Part shown: piece after piece, positions 5,050 to 5,589 of the stretch
Layout: each line of letters begins with the position of its first letter
Numbering within the stretch: position 1 is the stretch's first letter
NCBI GenBank assembly: GCA_030726195.1
Contig: JANREF010000324.1
Location: forward strand, 7,201 to 12,789
Reading direction: 5' to 3'
Source: Burkholderiaceae bacterium
GTDB taxonomy: Bacteria; Pseudomonadota; Gammaproteobacteria; Burkholderiales; Burkholderiaceae_C
DNA length: 5,589 nucleotides
Translations under genes and position numbers: made by a program
Notes under the pieces: generated by a model
The model's database searches: none
The model's input: only the letters and a program-made list of their open reading frames with translations
What the model was told of the DNA's origin: nothing

Positions 5050-5589
5050 TTAGGGAAAGCGCACCCAGTTGCGTTTGTCCGATGTGCTGTGTGCGCCATA
5101 AGCTGCAGCACTGGGCAAGGCTTGGCCGCCGGCCATGGCACGCAAGTCATCGGTGGTGGGAATGTGCAGCGTGGCACCGGCTGAAATGACATGCACGGTA
5201 CCGCGCGGGAAGGCCTGCGGGTTGAGCGCTAAAAACGCCTTGCGCACCAGCGCCATAGCTGATCGACCATTGGTCATGCCGCTGGCAACGGTTTTACGAA
5301 TGATTTTGTCCAGTGTCTCACCGCGCTGAACCACATAGCGACTGCGCGCTCCGCCCTCGGCAGGAGTGGCCATAGACATGTCGGCCTGCGCGGCGTTGGG
5401 TAGCGCGTCGATGGGCAGGGCATCACTGGGTAGGGTATCAACTTGGTTGCCCAGCAACACCTTCAAGGCGTCGTTGGCCAACACACTGACGCCTTGCGCT
5501 TGCGCACTGCAGCTCAGCGCCAGTAACAAAGCACCAGCCAGCGCCGCTGCGCCATGGCGCAAGGTGTGGGCGTGTGGTGGGGGTGAAGT
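5050..5589 (-). CDS. Secreted FimV-core/LysM-like protein, 5' end probably outside window
   Basis: The reading frame stays open to the right edge of the window. The first usable start inside is a TTG at 5562 with no ribosome site, and no in-frame ATG lies before the edge. The true start is therefore probably beyond 5589. From the TTG, residues 5-22 form a hydrophobic signal sequence with a likely AQA cleavage. A short Ala/Asp/Pro-rich stretch follows, with the echo LPSDALPIDALP at about 44-55. A LysM-like module of the FimV-core type spans about 76-136 (YVVQRGETLDKI, LALNPQAF, and SAGATLHIPTTDD). This kind of module binds peptidoglycan or organises periplasmic complexes. It is the first gene of the minus-strand trio with the FliK-like and FlhB-like genes. 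Its role beyond periplasmic location is not known. Confidence 0.75.
   Translation of the reverse strand, partial: TSPPPHAHTLRHGAAALAGALLLALSCSAQAQGVSVLANDALKVLLGNQVDTLPSDALPIDALPNAAQADMSMATPAEGGARSRYVVQRGETLDKIIRKTVASGMTNGRSAMALVRKAFLALNPQAFPRGTVHVISAGATLHIPTTDDLRAMAGGQALPSAAAYGAHSTSDKRNWVRFP

Noticed and set aside
4669..5184. Plus-strand open frame spanning the FliK-like start and FimV-like end.
   Set aside because: It crosses two recognisable minus-strand genes and shows no domain of its own.

Overview
The window looks like part of a flagellar gene cluster from a GC-rich betaproteobacterium, most likely Burkholderiales and plausibly Comamonadaceae. This rests on the flgA-flgM-flgN order, the character of the proteins and a sigma-28 type promoter. 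The assignment is inferred from the sequence alone. No RNA genes, insertion sequences, CRISPR arrays or replication origins were seen.

Layout. Minus strand, 153-1547: a LysM plus lysozyme-like (transglycosylase-type) protein without a visible Sec signal peptide. It is divergent from the plus-strand flagellar genes flgA (1696-2463), flgM (2591-2902) and flgN (2902-3372). About 150 bp separates the two transcription units. That gap holds a textbook-looking intrinsic terminator pointing toward the LysM gene and a weak sigma-54-like element pointing toward flgA. flgM has its own sigma-28 type promoter and overlaps flgN by one base. Converging on flgN from the right is a tight minus-strand operon read from the right edge. 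Its order is a secreted FimV-core/LysM-like protein (5' end probably outside the window), a FliK-type protein with a C-terminal hook-length-control-like domain, and a 93-residue stand-alone FlhB C-domain-like protein. The last two overlap by 4 bases.

How the genes fit together. FlgA chaperones P-ring assembly in the periplasm. FlgM holds back sigma-28 (FliA) until the hook is finished and FlgM is exported. FlgN chaperones the hook-filament junction proteins FlgK and FlgL. The LysM/lysozyme-like protein could open or remodel peptidoglycan around the rod. The right-hand operon pairs two parts related to the hook-length/export-switch machinery (FliK and the FlhB cytoplasmic domain) with a periplasmic peptidoglycan-binding-type protein. 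This is the least ordinary part of the window, because the FlhB-like piece lacks both the membrane domain and the autocleavage NPTH motif.

Non-coding signals worth attention are a perfect 8-2-8 inverted repeat inside the start of the LysM gene, 13-bp tandem repeats at that gene's stop codon, a pair of hairpins just beyond it, and a short hexamer repeat with an inverted repeat between the convergent genes.
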